A stretch of 64,000 bases of DNA from assembly GCA_029721435.1 (NCBI GenBank), contig CM056573.1, positions 3,630,001 through 3,694,000 on the forward strand. Reading direction: 5' to 3'. This stretch comes from Gymnothorax reevesii (Eukaryota > Chordata > Actinopteri > Anguilliformes > Muraenidae). Under the pieces are notes generated by a model that worked only from the letters and a program-made list of their open reading frames with translations, was not told the DNA's origin and ran no database searches. Each line of letters opens with the position of its first letter. Within the stretch, counting starts at the first letter, position 1. The translations under genes and the position numbers were made by a program. This document shows, one piece after another, positions 48,727 through 59,699 of the stretch.

Positions 48727-50691
48727 GAAAATACCCTAAAAGCAGAGACTTGAGACTAAAGCCTTGAGAGGTTTGGCTCCAGTTCTTCAACATACAGCAG
48801 CTACACCAAACCGCGGGGGGGAAGCATCATTTTTTGGCAAACATCAGTCATAAAAAAGCCCTCAGCTTATCATTAATGGGATTTATCAAGCTCATTCGTT
48901 AAGCTTATGAACTGTGTTTATTTCATATATGTTTAATATATGTTTAATAATTCACCAGATGGAAAAAACACTCCACTACTTGGTCAGATAAACGAATCCA
49001 TAAGTTAGCCGCGTGTTTACATGAGTCTTTACAATGAAAAATCCATACGTTTCTACTCCTCTGCCATATTCCCTTTCGCTCACAATTTTACTATGTTACG
49101 CTGCTGCAGTTTTACTATGCTACGCATCCCATCTCTGGACAGCTGAGGGAAAGGTAAAGTTGTGATGGTACATTGGACTTTGCACTTCCAGCACATGACA
49201 ACATATTCTCGGCTGACTCTACCTTCAGTCCATCTGATCATCAACACCTCACCGTTAATAAGCACTGAAATGAAACAAATAATATCGGCAGGACACGACA
49301 TCTAGGATCACCATCAGAGTCAGAACAAGCGTAAGGATATAACAGCCTGATGAGAGTACCACCAGGGACTGGTCCATTCAGTGGATTTGCTATGGCTTGA
49401 ATGATGCATTATTATCTTAAAAACAAAAAATGCACTACAAAGTGAAAGGGCAATCATTTGTTGAGTTTTCTTAAACTCATGTAAGAAAGCTTTGTTGAAA
49501 ATGAAGTAGTACACACCCTCTGAGCAAAAGCACCACAATGTGAATCTGGCAGATGAATGTGGAGAGATTTGGCCAAGTGACAATTTATCATATAGATCTA
49601 AATCCGGTCAACTTACCGTATTGTCATTCAAATAACTCGTGTAAAAACAGTGCTTATCATTATACAAGTGAAGAGCAACCCAAAGCTTACCGATTTTCTT
49701 AAGAATAAGTTGTTACATCAAATGGAAAAAATTAAGAACTTTTTTGGTAGGCTGTGACAATCATCTATGTGCTTTTAATTTGAAATTGAAACCTCAGTTG
49801 CTTCTACTTTGCTTTAGCTGCTAAGAGCACTTTATGCGGCTGCTTATTACATCGCTGCCAACATGGAATTTTCATTCAAACATTTCATTTCAGTGACTTT
49901 ATGTATTTTGGGACTTTAAAAGTGGAAAAAAAAGCCATTCATCAAATAATAACCACAACCAAAGGCTGCAATTATCCTACATTTTTCTTTCTAACGATTT
50001 TCTATTCAGCACTACGCTTGGAAACGGTCAAACAGTTCTGCAATCTGACGACTCTTAACTTTCACAATAATGTGACAAAATGGAAAAAAAAAAATATTAA
50101 ACTTCCTGTACTGTGTTCCTCCAAAAACTCTCATCAATGCAAAAGGGCTTTTACTTCAACCTGAATTACGCCACTGAAGAACCATCCCTGGACCATGATG
50201 GAGTAACAGCAAAAATGCTTGACCTGAGAAGAAAAGTAATGATCACAGATGTATCAAACTGTAGATGGAGAGAATAGTAAAATACAAACCTATTCATTTT
50301 AAAAACTCTGCAGCCATTTGCAGCGGCAGGGGAAAAGTTATTTTTTAGCAACAGACAGCACCATGCAAGAGAATCACTCCACCACGTCACAACATGTACA
50401 TCTACCAAACACCGAGCAAAAAGCTTTACAATACTTCAGCGAAAAATTTCACTGGGGCAACTAATGAGACGGAGCAACGGTCTTTTACGGTTCTTCCTCC
50501 CACAGAACGCAAATTAGGAATGTTTACGAGATAAAATCAGCACATTAAATATCAGTTCTTGAAGTAAAATTATGCTGAAGACTTACAATTTTATATTTTG
50601 CATATGAATCCAGTCAGTTTATCTGCTGCGTAATGAAAGCTTGTTTCCACAAAGAATATTGAACATTCAGAGGATTTCCTGAGATCTTATT

Positions 50692-50695
<4 letters not shown>

Positions 50696-50722
<27 letters not shown>
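50696..50722 (+). repeat. GA microsatellite
   Basis: About twelve GA dinucleotides in a row. Confidence 0.85.
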
Positions 50723-51102
50723 TTGAAAAAGACCCTACAGTACAGCTGCAGGAGGTATGGAAATGTGACGTGTGGCCTCTGTGTCGTTACCATTCAGATT
50801 ACAAGGCAGGAGAAACGAAGACCGAGCGCTCGGTGTGTCCATCGTTAAGACAGGCAGGGGGAGTAGCACCACTGTAAATATTCCCTCCCCTTCGTTAAAG
50901 GGCGAAAGAACACCGCGGAAGTATTGCTGCTGCTAAAACAAAGGTAGCGTTACCATATTAAAAAAAAAAAAAAAAAAACACTTTTTAAAAAATCAAAAGA
51001 ACACTGTATAAGCTGCCCAATTCAGCAACTGCAGATGAGTAACAATCGTACAGTAAACCAGAGGAGATTAAAACGACTCTCCGTCATACTATTACAGTCC
51101 TG

Positions 51103-51573
51103 TCAATGCTGCTCCTCCGTCGTGCATTTATTAGTCATTTCCTGACAGAAATCTACCGTAACTGCGGGGCTGCTTTGTTCCACAGGTGGCCCCTCCCCTG
51201 GGTGGGTGGAGCCAGAGTCTAACTCCTCACCTGACCCGGTCTCCTGCAGCCCATTGGCTGTGGTATCTGGCACCCAGTGGGCAGAGCCACAGTCAGTCTC
51301 AGGAGGGTGGGCAGGACTCAGGGCATCGGCAGTGTCAGCCATGGGGGAGTCAGGGTTGACGGTGAGGTCAATGCTGGTGGGGAGGGTGGGACTGGAGGCG
51401 GGGAGATTGGGCCGCTGGGAGGGACAGTAACGGCTGAGGGACTGAACTTGCTCTGGACTCAGGCGGACGTCTTTGCACACCTCCTGAGACAGGCAGGAAA
51501 AATTCTCCCATAGTTCCCCCATACAGGCTTTCAGCTGGTTACGCTCTGTAAGGAGTTTATCCTTCTCACACAC
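51103..51573 (-). CDS. bach2: bach2 last exon: leucine zipper and C-terminal region
   Basis: On the minus strand the acceptor is CACTTCTCAG before 51573 and the stop is TGA at 51105-51103. The 156 residues begin VCEKDKLLTERNQLKACMGE, the main part of the leucine zipper used to pair with small Maf proteins, then FSCLSQEVCKD and a CP motif (SRYCPSQRP). The middle (about residues 50-135) is diverged and rich in P, S, T and G. The end, AVTVDFCQEMTNKCTTEEQH, matches the human C-terminal block DFCQEMTDKCTTDEQ, which includes the cytoplasmic localisation/export region. Conservation at both ends supports the start and stop. Confidence 0.93.
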   Translation of the reverse strand: MCEKDKLLTERNQLKACMGELWENFSCLSQEVCKDVRLSPEQVQSLSRYCPSQRPNLPASSPTLPTSIDLTVNPDSPMADTADALSPAHPPETDCGSAHWVPDTTANGLQETGSGEELDSGSTHPGEGPPVEQSSPAVTVDFCQEMTNKCTTEEQH

Positions 51574-52124
51574 CTGAGAAGTGAGAGTGAGAGAGAGAGA
51601 TATTGTCCAGTGAGACCTTGGCACAAAATTTTATCAAGCTATTGGCCTCCAGTTAAAAATCAGTAACAGCTGCGCCGCTTAAAATAAAGGAAGCAAAAGG
51701 CATCCCTTTAAACTGATGACTAGTCTGGACCTGCTTTCAGTTGTTTTACTTTATACCATTAGCGACCTTAGCTATTTTTCAATCATTTCGATCGAAAAGG
51801 GGTCTCGCGCTCCAATGCGCCCCGACTGAAATGCAACACAATAATTCACCCACTTTTTTTTTTATAATATATCGTGGCGCCAGGCGATGGGTGAGCTGGG
51901 GTAACTTCACTCTAAGATGACATATGAGAAACCATATCAATCACCACTAGAGGGTGCTAGGCTAACCTAAGAGCAATCACAACATTTTACTGATAAAACA
52001 CAGCAGCTTGGAAAGATCCTCACCCTACTTTTGATAAAAGAAAAACATGCACATAGGGGTGCAGAAAAATGGCAAATATTAAACAGGAAAGAAAACATCT
52101 AGTCCCCCAGAAGGAACTCCGTTC

Positions 52125-52220
52125 TTTGGTCCAGCATCTGTGAAAGGCCGGCCGATGGCTGCACTTGCACCACCATCATGGCCACGGGCGCCGGAACAAT
52201 GCAGCACGAGAGGGAAATGC
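52125..52220 (-). other. GC-rich open segment in bach2 intron, unassigned
   Basis: On the minus strand an open frame runs about 52 codons from near 52270 to a TAG near 52102, including CIVPAPVAMMVVQVQ and GLSQMLDQRTEFLLGD. It is more GC-rich than its surroundings. I do not recognise it. It may be the tail of a retroposed sequence or an unused exon; nothing links it by splice sites to bach2. Confidence 0.2.
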
Positions 52221-52302
52221 GCAACAGAATTAGAGTTTGGGGAGAAATTTTGTGGTTATGCGTCCTTTCTCAACTCTCTATAAAATGTGGTATTTATAAA
52301 GC

Positions 52303-52850
52303 CCTTTTCCCACCTTAACGATTTTTATGCCGGTCAACACCGATGTCAGATTGTGGCAAGTCATGGGGGTATCGAAGTCGTAACAAGGGGGGGAGTCCTG
52401 AACAGTCGTTAAAGTTCATAACGAGGTCAATGTCACGTTTTTGTCGTGGCACAAGTTTTAAAATGTTCAAAAAAATCGTGGTGGTTCGCGAGCTCGTCAC
52501 GGATCGTCAGATGTCTGAGCAATGTCGTAGTGGTGTCGTAATGGTGTCCTGACAGGTCATGTTAGTGTTGTGATGGTTCGTGAATATTCCTATGCAATCG
52601 TCTTGAGGAAAATGGCCATGATTGTGGAAGATGTATTCACGATATGCTACGAATGCCCATGACATAACAGGATGTGAACACAGACGGAATGTGACAGACC
52701 CACGATGAACAAAGATAATGTGATGTCAAACGGCTTGGATGCGAATAGGCACGACGCCACTGCGACTCTATCACGAATGTGCCACGAAGTCAACATCGTG
52801 GCCGAGACAGAATTTTGCGCTTTTTCAGGTGGACGGATCACGACTCACTA
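52303..52850. mobile_element. degenerate foldback repeat, about 550 bp
   Basis: The left half is rich in GTCGT-type words and the right half in their complements. AATGTCGTAGTGGTGTCGT at about 52521 pairs with ACGACGCCACTGCGACTCT at about 52752, and the outer CCCACCTTAACGAT pairs loosely with CAGGTGGACGG. It looks like an old palindromic DNA element. Confidence 0.45.
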
Positions 52851-53539
52851 CGATCATAGGTCTTGTGTTATGATTCTGCCATGTTCATGCCTTGTTCTAG
52901 TATTTGTTTTATTGTTTATTTGATTCTCTGTCATGCCTGACTATTCTTTGTATTATGTGTTGTTATTTGGCTGCCTGGGTTTGTTCATGTATTGTCTTAG
53001 TTTACTTTTCCTCATTTTGCATTTCACCATAGTTTCACTCCGGTTCTTCTTTTCCATTTTGCACTGCACTTTGTCTCCCCCTTCTGGTCTCTCGTCTCGC
53101 CTTCATTTACAGCCCCAGTCTTGTGTGTCATCCTTCGGGTGATTTATTGGATTCTGGTTTTCAAACTTCCTTCCGATCTCGTTTGCTGGTTTCACTCAAC
53201 TTTTCTATCCACTAACAGGACTAACATTTAATTATTTTCGCCAGAAGCTACTAACAATGACTAACCTTCTATATAATACTAACTTACTAACGAGCACCAA
53301 GGATTTGTATAGTTTCACTTACTAATTGATTAACAAGCTCTCTGCACTCGCCCTGTTCTAGTCTCCGCCTCTTTTCTCTCCCTAATCTTCTTTGCTGCAT
53401 TTTCTGTGGAAGCTCCACACCTGATCGCGCTGTCCTTTCTCTTATTATCTATGCACGTTAGAACTCCGTGACTGGAGCCGTATGTTTGTCTATAAGAATG
53501 TCTCGTGATCCCTGTCCGCGTTTTGGCTTTTGCCAAATT

Positions 53540-54100
53540 TCATGCGATTATGTTCTCCCTCATGTGCTTGTAATCAGCCTAACTTCCTGAACCTGAGTTT
53601 CTCCCCATGTGATGTCCCCAGAAGTGTATATTAGGTGTCTTCTCACAGCCATTCTCCGTCAGATCTTTTTCCTTGTTTACCCGTGCTGCTGTTTCCTCGC
53701 CTTGTATTCATTGAGTTTCTGATTCTGACTGGATTGCACGACTACCGATTTTTGGTTTGCCCATTTTGATTACTTGTTGCATCTGTGTTTTTTGAGCTCG
53801 ACTTTGATTTTGTGGATTGCTGCCCTGTTTGATTCGGATTGTCCTCTGGCTTATGAGTTTGCTTCTCCCACAAACCTCTGCCTGTGTACCGAATCTGTTT
53901 TTGTCGACTACGATTTTTGTGTTTGCTGCCCTGGTTACGAACCCTTTTCTGTCCCACTGGAATTTGACTTTTGGATTGCGGACTCTGTACTGTCACCTTC
54001 TGCCCTGCGGGGGTTACCCCCCTTGCTCAATAAAACTCTTTATTTTTTCAGTCCTGTGCCCTCGCATTTGGTTCCAGATCGCTACCTCACATCTTGATAC
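53540..54100 (+). mobile_element. LTR-like segment (possible solo LTR)
   Basis: The stretch is rich in TTTTGG, TTTGGATTG and TGCCCTG words and ends CAATAAAACTCTTTATTTTTTC then CAGTCCTGTGCCCTCGCATT, like the R-U5 end of fish gypsy-type LTRs with a poly(A) signal followed by a short tail. No gag or pol, primer-binding site or target duplication was found, so it is at best a solo LTR remnant. Confidence 0.3.
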
Positions 54101-54894
54101 ATTGACATGAATCGGCGTAGAAATCATGAAGGTGGGAACAGGGCTTTACTATGAAGCTTGGTGTCATTGGGACATTATCGAGCATTTTGTTATCGTCATC
54201 AGATAGAAGAAACACAACAATCAGAACATTCTCTACTATGATGCTTCGTTGCAGTAAAGCCACCTCACAAAACAGCTCATTATGCGCAGTCTTCTGGAGT
54301 TTGACTGTAAACGCCGAGAGGTCAGAGGTCAGACAGTCGGAGAAGCTAAATGAAGAGAGTTGGACATGCAGCAATATTAAGTTGCCCAACCAAAGAATGA
54401 TGGTATGATGGTAACGTCGCAAGGTCTTGTTAATGATTTATTCAGCCATTTTTTACAGTAATTTTTCAGTGTAGCAACATTAGGAGACTGTGATTAATGT
54501 GCAAAGACTGAAATGCCAAATGCTAACAGTAGCGCTATGTGACATGAAAATTATAAAAATAACATTCAAAACCTTACTTTATGGGTACGTGATTCCAACT
54601 AACACGAGCTAAAATGAAAACACAGCCTACTGGTCGAGAGCCACTCACTTCCAGGGGGAAAAACAGTAAGTTTGCAAACGTAGCAGAGTAGTAATCTGCT
54701 CTCAACATAAGCGCACATAATAGTACTTTTCCGTACTTTTGTCATGTAGACCAGTGAAGCTCTCGAACCCTGGAACACGAGGGTGCTGAGACCGCCTCAG
54801 GCTCTTCTGGACCCTGATTTATTCTCCCGTCACTTTCAGTTTCTCATCCTTCTGTTTGGTTCAACATGTCTTAAGGAACCTGACAGAGTTCAAG

Positions 54895-55020
54895 GTGTAG
54901 ACTGAGCCTCGAATTTGCCCAGATCTCAATGCAATCCAGAATCAGCGGAAAGTTCTGGAAAAACAAGTCTGGTCCATGGAGGCCCCTCGCACCTTACAGG
55001 AGTGTGTCGCTGATCAGATA
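54895..55020 (+). mobile_element. Tc1-like transposase fragment next to bach2 exon
   Basis: CCCAGATCTCAATGCAATCC, GGAAAAACAAGTCTGG and TCCATGGAGGCCCCTCGC match the PDLNPIEHLW-D-LDKQVRSMEAPP stretch of the Tc1-like family at 22230 and 46110. It ends about 100 bases from the splice donor of the bach2 basic-region exon. Confidence 0.55.
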
Positions 55021-55122
55021 CTCATCGACAGCTATGAATTCATGAGTGTAAGAGTGTGTATCGGAGAGATAACTGCGCCAGTTATATTTTAGTGTAAGAG
55101 ATGTACCAGGGCCATACTGTAC

Positions 55123-55329
55123 CAGTTTGCGAATCTCAAACTCGAGGTTCTGGATGCAGTCCAGCTTTCTCTTCCGGCAGCGCTGAGCTGCGATCCGGTT
55201 CTTACTGCGTCGCCTGATGTCATGAATGAACTCCAGCTGTTCTGAGGTCAGTTTGTGCATTTTTATCATCATTTGGAAGTCGTTCCGAGGAAGATCTGTG
55301 ATTTGATCGACTGGGAAAGGAAGTTTAAC
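55123..55329 (-). CDS. bach2: bach2 exon: CNC motif and basic region
   Basis: On the minus strand the acceptor is CTTTTTTCAG before 55329 and the donor GTACAG follows 55123; both borders are phase 0 (69 codons). The peptide starts [20 protein letters not shown], the CNC homology motif, and continues through [14 protein letters not shown] to the DNA-binding basic region ([20 protein letters not shown]) and the first zipper heptads ([11 protein letters not shown]). It is almost identical to human BACH2. The residues that contact DNA (N, AA, C/R of NRIAAQRCR) are intact. Confidence 0.96.
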
Positions 55330-56749
55330 CTGAAAAAAGTAAGAGGATGATTTTACCACCACAATGTTCAATTTTACATTGAAATCCAGTCTACTTCAGA
55401 TTAAAACAAATTAATTCCTCCACAGACTGGCTGTTGGCAAGAACATTTCAATTCCCCAAGATGGTGCCTTTTCCACTTCATATACAGCAGTCAGATTCTC
55501 AAGTCGTGTGTCAGATTTCAAATTCACACTGCTTTGCACAAAAGTAAGTGCTGTAAAGAAGCATTGCTCAGTATCAAACAGGTCTTGGATGCACTGGAAA
55601 ATCATCAGCAGAAGAGACCAAATAAAGATACCACAGAGTAAGTGCTACATTTCCTGTCAGGCCTCAGTTATAACCTCTAAACCATCATCATTCCTGCTAA
55701 AGCTCTGAAGCTGCCAGATAACACCGCTCTCTCTATTCTGCAGTAAGATTATTGTGGTGAGTAACCCATTACTGGTAATACAAGCAGCACAAGCGCATTT
55801 GTTTCGGTATTTAAACTAAAAACGAAGGTTGGCTGCCATTTCTTATCCAGTTTCAGTAATAACCACGAGCAAAAGTGTACAAGGGCTTTGATACAGCCGA
55901 TGGAGGGAGATTTAATTGAATGACAGAGCCAGAGAAGCTCTATGACTGGAACATACATTCACTGCTGAGAGACACTTGCTGTCCTTTTCAGAAACTTCAG
56001 TTTCGGTGTCTTCAAAATCAAACCCAAAAAGAGATCATTTTCAGAAATGGTCATGCTAGATGTCTGTGCTATTTGTTTTTCCTGTATATATAATGTGTTT
56101 TTTTGCTTATATTCAGTGTCCACATCCTAAGTGAGCATCAGTTTGAGAGCAGCAGCCACCATCTTCTCTAAATACTCGTCTGACAGATTATAGATTGACA
56201 GATTACTGTCCAATGTGACAGTAATACTGTAACGCTGGCATTGGTGCTGTGTTTGTGTCCATTACCACGGAAATACAGCTTCCAGCAAAAGCTAAGAGTT
56301 TATCTCTTATAAGCACTGCAACCATAAAAACATGAAAAATATGACACAACCCACAGTAGTATGCATCTTAGCAAGACTGTATAATTTCTTGCGGACCATG
56401 TCTCTCTCCAGTCAGCTCTCTTGACCAAGGGCACTGAACGTTATCCAGAAAGGGCTGGAGAGAGAGCAGGTGCCCTTCCCTGCCCAGCAGTTACACCCCT
56501 ATAGCCCCACAGAGTCCTCGCATTAGACCTCGATCAGTACAATCTGGTGTGTAGCTGCTTGGACGGAATAAAAGGCCGATAAATCCAGCTCTGAACAAAT
56601 CAGAAAAATTAAACCCCAGAATTAGTTCCCACATCGAAGGGGAACTTCTCCTCTGAAGTTTATTATTTGTGAGTAGTAATGTGTAAGGTGAAAAGAGTCT
56701 GTTAAATACCAGAAAGTACAAGTTCTCCATTTATTCTACATCCGCATAA

Positions 56750-58230
56750 AAAAACTACTCCACCCTACTTGGCCTTATGTGGAAAAAGTAATTACCCCCC
56801 TAGTTCTAAATCAACAAATTTAATCGATAATTGACTTCAATTTCACCAGACACACCAAGACATGGTTTCTGCAAACCCTATTGACTGTAAACTTCACTAA
56901 TAGAACATACATGTCTAGAAATATGAAGTAGGCAAAAGGCAGAACATGATGCCACAATCTGAAAAGATTCAAGAACAGATAAAGAATGAAGTTGTTGACT
57001 TAGTCAGGAAAGGGTTACAAAACTATTTTTAAAGACTCTGGGACTCACCATGTTGAGAATAATTATTATTTGCAAATAAAGAAAATATGGAACAGTGGTG
57101 AACCTTCCCAGGAGTGGCCAATCTACCAAATTCCTCCAAGTGACATCGCGGACCAGGAGGTCACAAAATAACCCAACACCAACATCTGAATAACTGCAGG
57201 CCTCACTTGCCTCAATTAAGGTCAGTGTTCATGAATCAACAGTAACAATGAGTAATGAGATTTTCAAAACCTGCATCACCAATGTGAAAAAAATTGCCCC
57301 CCCCAAAGTGGACATGACCAGTAATTAGGTTTGGGGGGGCAATTTTTTTCACATTGGTGATGCAGGTTTTGAAAATCTCTTTACAGTCAATCAATGAAAC
57401 GACTTTTTAAGCTGCATTTTGTGTTTGCTCACATTGTCTTACTCACATACAAAAAAATGAGCCAAAACTGAGGGTAAATCCGGCTCAAATCACCAGATTT
57501 CAAACTAGAGTGTTCAGGTGAACACGTGTTGCCTGCGAAGCACTTATGTGAAAGTGTGACTACCAACTGAAAGTGTGACTACAGACAGACGGACAGACAG
57601 ACGCCGGACAAAGTGATCCCTATGTGCCGCTATGCTTCGCATGCAACACAAAAAATGTTCCTGACTTACCATCTCAGATTTAATTCATACGTTCAGAAAT
57701 TAATGTATTCAGTCCCAATAAACAGTGTGAAAAATTTCAGCCTCAAATCTTTTTTAGTTTTTGATATAAAGGGGCTTGAATAGGTGGGGCTTGGCCCATA
57801 TTTGACTGTAGAAAGGGGTGCTACGGAAAAAACTACCACGTTTTATAAGCTGCAACTTCATGATTCAACAGTAACAAAGAGATGGGTAAAAATGGGGGAG
57901 TTGTGATGCAAAAACCACTGATGACCAAGAGGAACACAAAAGCTTGTCTCACATTTGCCAAAAGACATCTCAATGACTCTCAAGACTTTGTGGATAATAT
58001 TTTGTGGACTGATGAGTCCAAAGTGGACATGACCAGTAATTAGGTTTGGGAGGGAAATTTTTTTCACATTGGTGATGCAGGTTTTGAAAATCTCTTTACA
58101 GTCAATCAATGAAACGATTATTTAAAGCTGCATTTTCTGTTTGCTCACATTGTCTTACTCACATACAAAAAAATGAGGCAAAACTGAAGGGTAAATCCGG
58201 CTCAAATCACCAGATTTCAAAAAACCATCT
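56750..58230 (+). mobile_element. rearranged Tc1-like element with duplicated 3' end
   Basis: The 5' part (GTGGAAAAAGTAATTACCCC near 56780) leads into a decayed transposase start: CAAAAGGCAGAACATGATGC, AACAGTGGTGAACCTTCCCA and GAGTGGCCAATCTACCAAA. The middle (GATGACCAAGAGGAACACAA, CTGTGGACTGATGAGTCC) appears at 57850-58020. The 3' end (CCAGTAATTAGGTTTGGG, then a CAATTTTTTTCACATTGG block) is present twice in direct orientation (57308 on, 58020 on) and once inverted (57262-57307). No working enzyme is possible. Confidence 0.65.
57262..57380. repeat. perfect-arm hairpin inside the Tc1-like remnant
   Basis: GAGATTTTCAAAACCTGCAT on the left runs on through CACCAATGTG and the A/C tract to 57307, and its complement runs from GGGGGGGCAATTTTTTTCAC to GGTTTTGAAAATCTC at 57334-57380. 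The arms are about 46 bp with a 27-bp spacer. Confidence 0.8.
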
Positions 58231-58440
58231 TAGGTTTTTAGGTTTTTAGACTTACCATCTCAGATTTAATTCATATGTTCAGGAATGAATGTATTCAGTC
58301 CCAGTAAACAGTGTGAAAAATTTCAGCCTCAAAATTTTTTTTTAGTTTTTGATATAGGTGGGGCTTGGCCCATATTTGACTGTAGAAAGGGGTGCTAAGA
58401 AGAAAACTACCATGTTCCATAAGCTGCAACTTTTGAACTT
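57308..58440 (+). repeat. tandem segmental duplication, units of about 0.4-0.55 kb
   Basis: The stretch AAGTGGACATGACCAGTAAT through CGGCTCAAATCACCAGATTT is found at 57308-57502 and 58019-58218. The next block, from ACTTACCATCTCAGATTTAA to TAAGCTGCAACTT, is found at 57663-57855 and 58251-58433. The first copy carries an extra segment between them (about 57503-57660) with a GACAGACGG run. Confidence 0.75.
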
Positions 58441-58793
58441 TTTTAAGCCAGACGCATGACATTTTCAAGGGTTGTTTATAAGTACAAGATGTCTTTAACT
58501 GCAGAAAATTAAGTTTTACAACTATATATACACCATTTTATTTATAGTCGAACTCTGCAAAAAAATAAAAAATAAATTGTTTTTTGCTTTGGAGCATTTT
58601 TAGCCCCCCTGTATCTCCAAATTGAACATACGCGATCTTTCAAATTCTGGTATTTATTTCTCATATTGTAGTACTCTTTTGGTAACTGTTTGTCTTACGA
58701 AAATCTAACTTTCTTTTGGAGTTACAATGCATTAAAAATGAAAAAAAAAAAAAAGCATTAATGCCCATATTTCAAGTGCATTTTGCTCATGTA

Positions 58794-59661
58794 CACTACC
58801 GGTCAAAAGTTTTAGGACACCCCAATTTTTCCAGTTTTTTGATAGAAAATGATGCAGTTTAATGTCTCATTGTCCTCTGGAATGAAAGCACAGACATGAT
58901 AGAACAAATTAAGAATCGAAGTTAAAAAATAAATCATGGAATTAATTTATGAACCAAAATGTATTTTTAACTTTTGACTCAAAGTAGCCACCTTTGGCAG
59001 ATATAACGGCTGAACACACTGGTGACATTCTTCCTGCAATGGAAATCAAATATTCTTCAGAAAGTTTAACCCAACTCTGTGGCAGAAGTTCCCATAAATG
59101 TGTGACACTTGTAGGCTGCTTTGCTTTCACTCTTCTGTCCAGTTCATCCCAAACCATCTCGGTGGGGTATAAATCTGGAGACTGTGCTGCCACTCCATGT
59201 TTTCAAACTTACCACCTAGTTCTTTTTTCCTACGGTAGTTCTGGCAGAGCTTGGACTTGGACAGAGCTTGGTTTTGGGTTGTTATCTTGCTGTAGGATGA
59301 ACCCCTGGCCAACTCGGCGCAGACCAGAGGGAACTGCATGGCGCTGCAGGATGCTGTGGCAGCCGTTTTGGTTCAGGCTGCCTTTAACTCTACAACTCAC
59401 TGATCCTGGATCCAGCAAAACAGCCCCAGACCATCACACTTCCTCCTCCATGATTGACAGTTCATGTCACACACTGAGGAACCACCCTTTCACCTACTGG
59501 ACGGGATACAAAAAACCTGGGTAACCTTACCTTTTGTTTCAAACTTCTGACAGTTCACCACTTACCTTTGAACCATTTTGAGCTATTCTTGTGACTGGAA
59601 CTGCATAATTTTCAATATAAAACTGGAAAACTTGGGGTGTCCTAAGTTTTGACTGGTAGTA
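58794..59661 (-). mobile_element. internally deleted Tc1-like element with both ends
   Basis: The left end CACTACCGGTCAAAAGTTTT and inverted right end TACTACCAGTCAAAACTTAG are flanked by TA (58792-58793 and 59662-59663). The transposase lies on the minus strand in shifted frames: QQDNNPKPSS near 59270, then AQSPDLYPTEMVWDELDRRV near 59150. At 0.87 kb, about half of the normal length is missing. It lies in the large bach2 intron. Confidence 0.8.
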
Positions 59662-59699
59662 TATAACAAGCTGTACCCTAAAAAGCATTATATCACTGG

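Larger units (their letters stand above)
47500..51102 (-). other. putative bach2 3' UTR
   Basis: The 3.6 kb downstream of the bach2 stop on the minus strand is AT-rich, has no clear coding frame and few repeats apart from the foldback at 48361-48726 and the GA run at 50698. BACH2 mRNAs of vertebrates have long 3' UTRs. Candidate AATAAA signals on the minus strand lie at 47502-47507 and near 48917. Where the transcript ends cannot be decided here. Confidence 0.35.

Noticed and set aside
58994..59524. 176-codon open frame on the plus strand
   Set aside because: It is the non-coding strand of a Tc1-like element whose transposase lies on the other strand.
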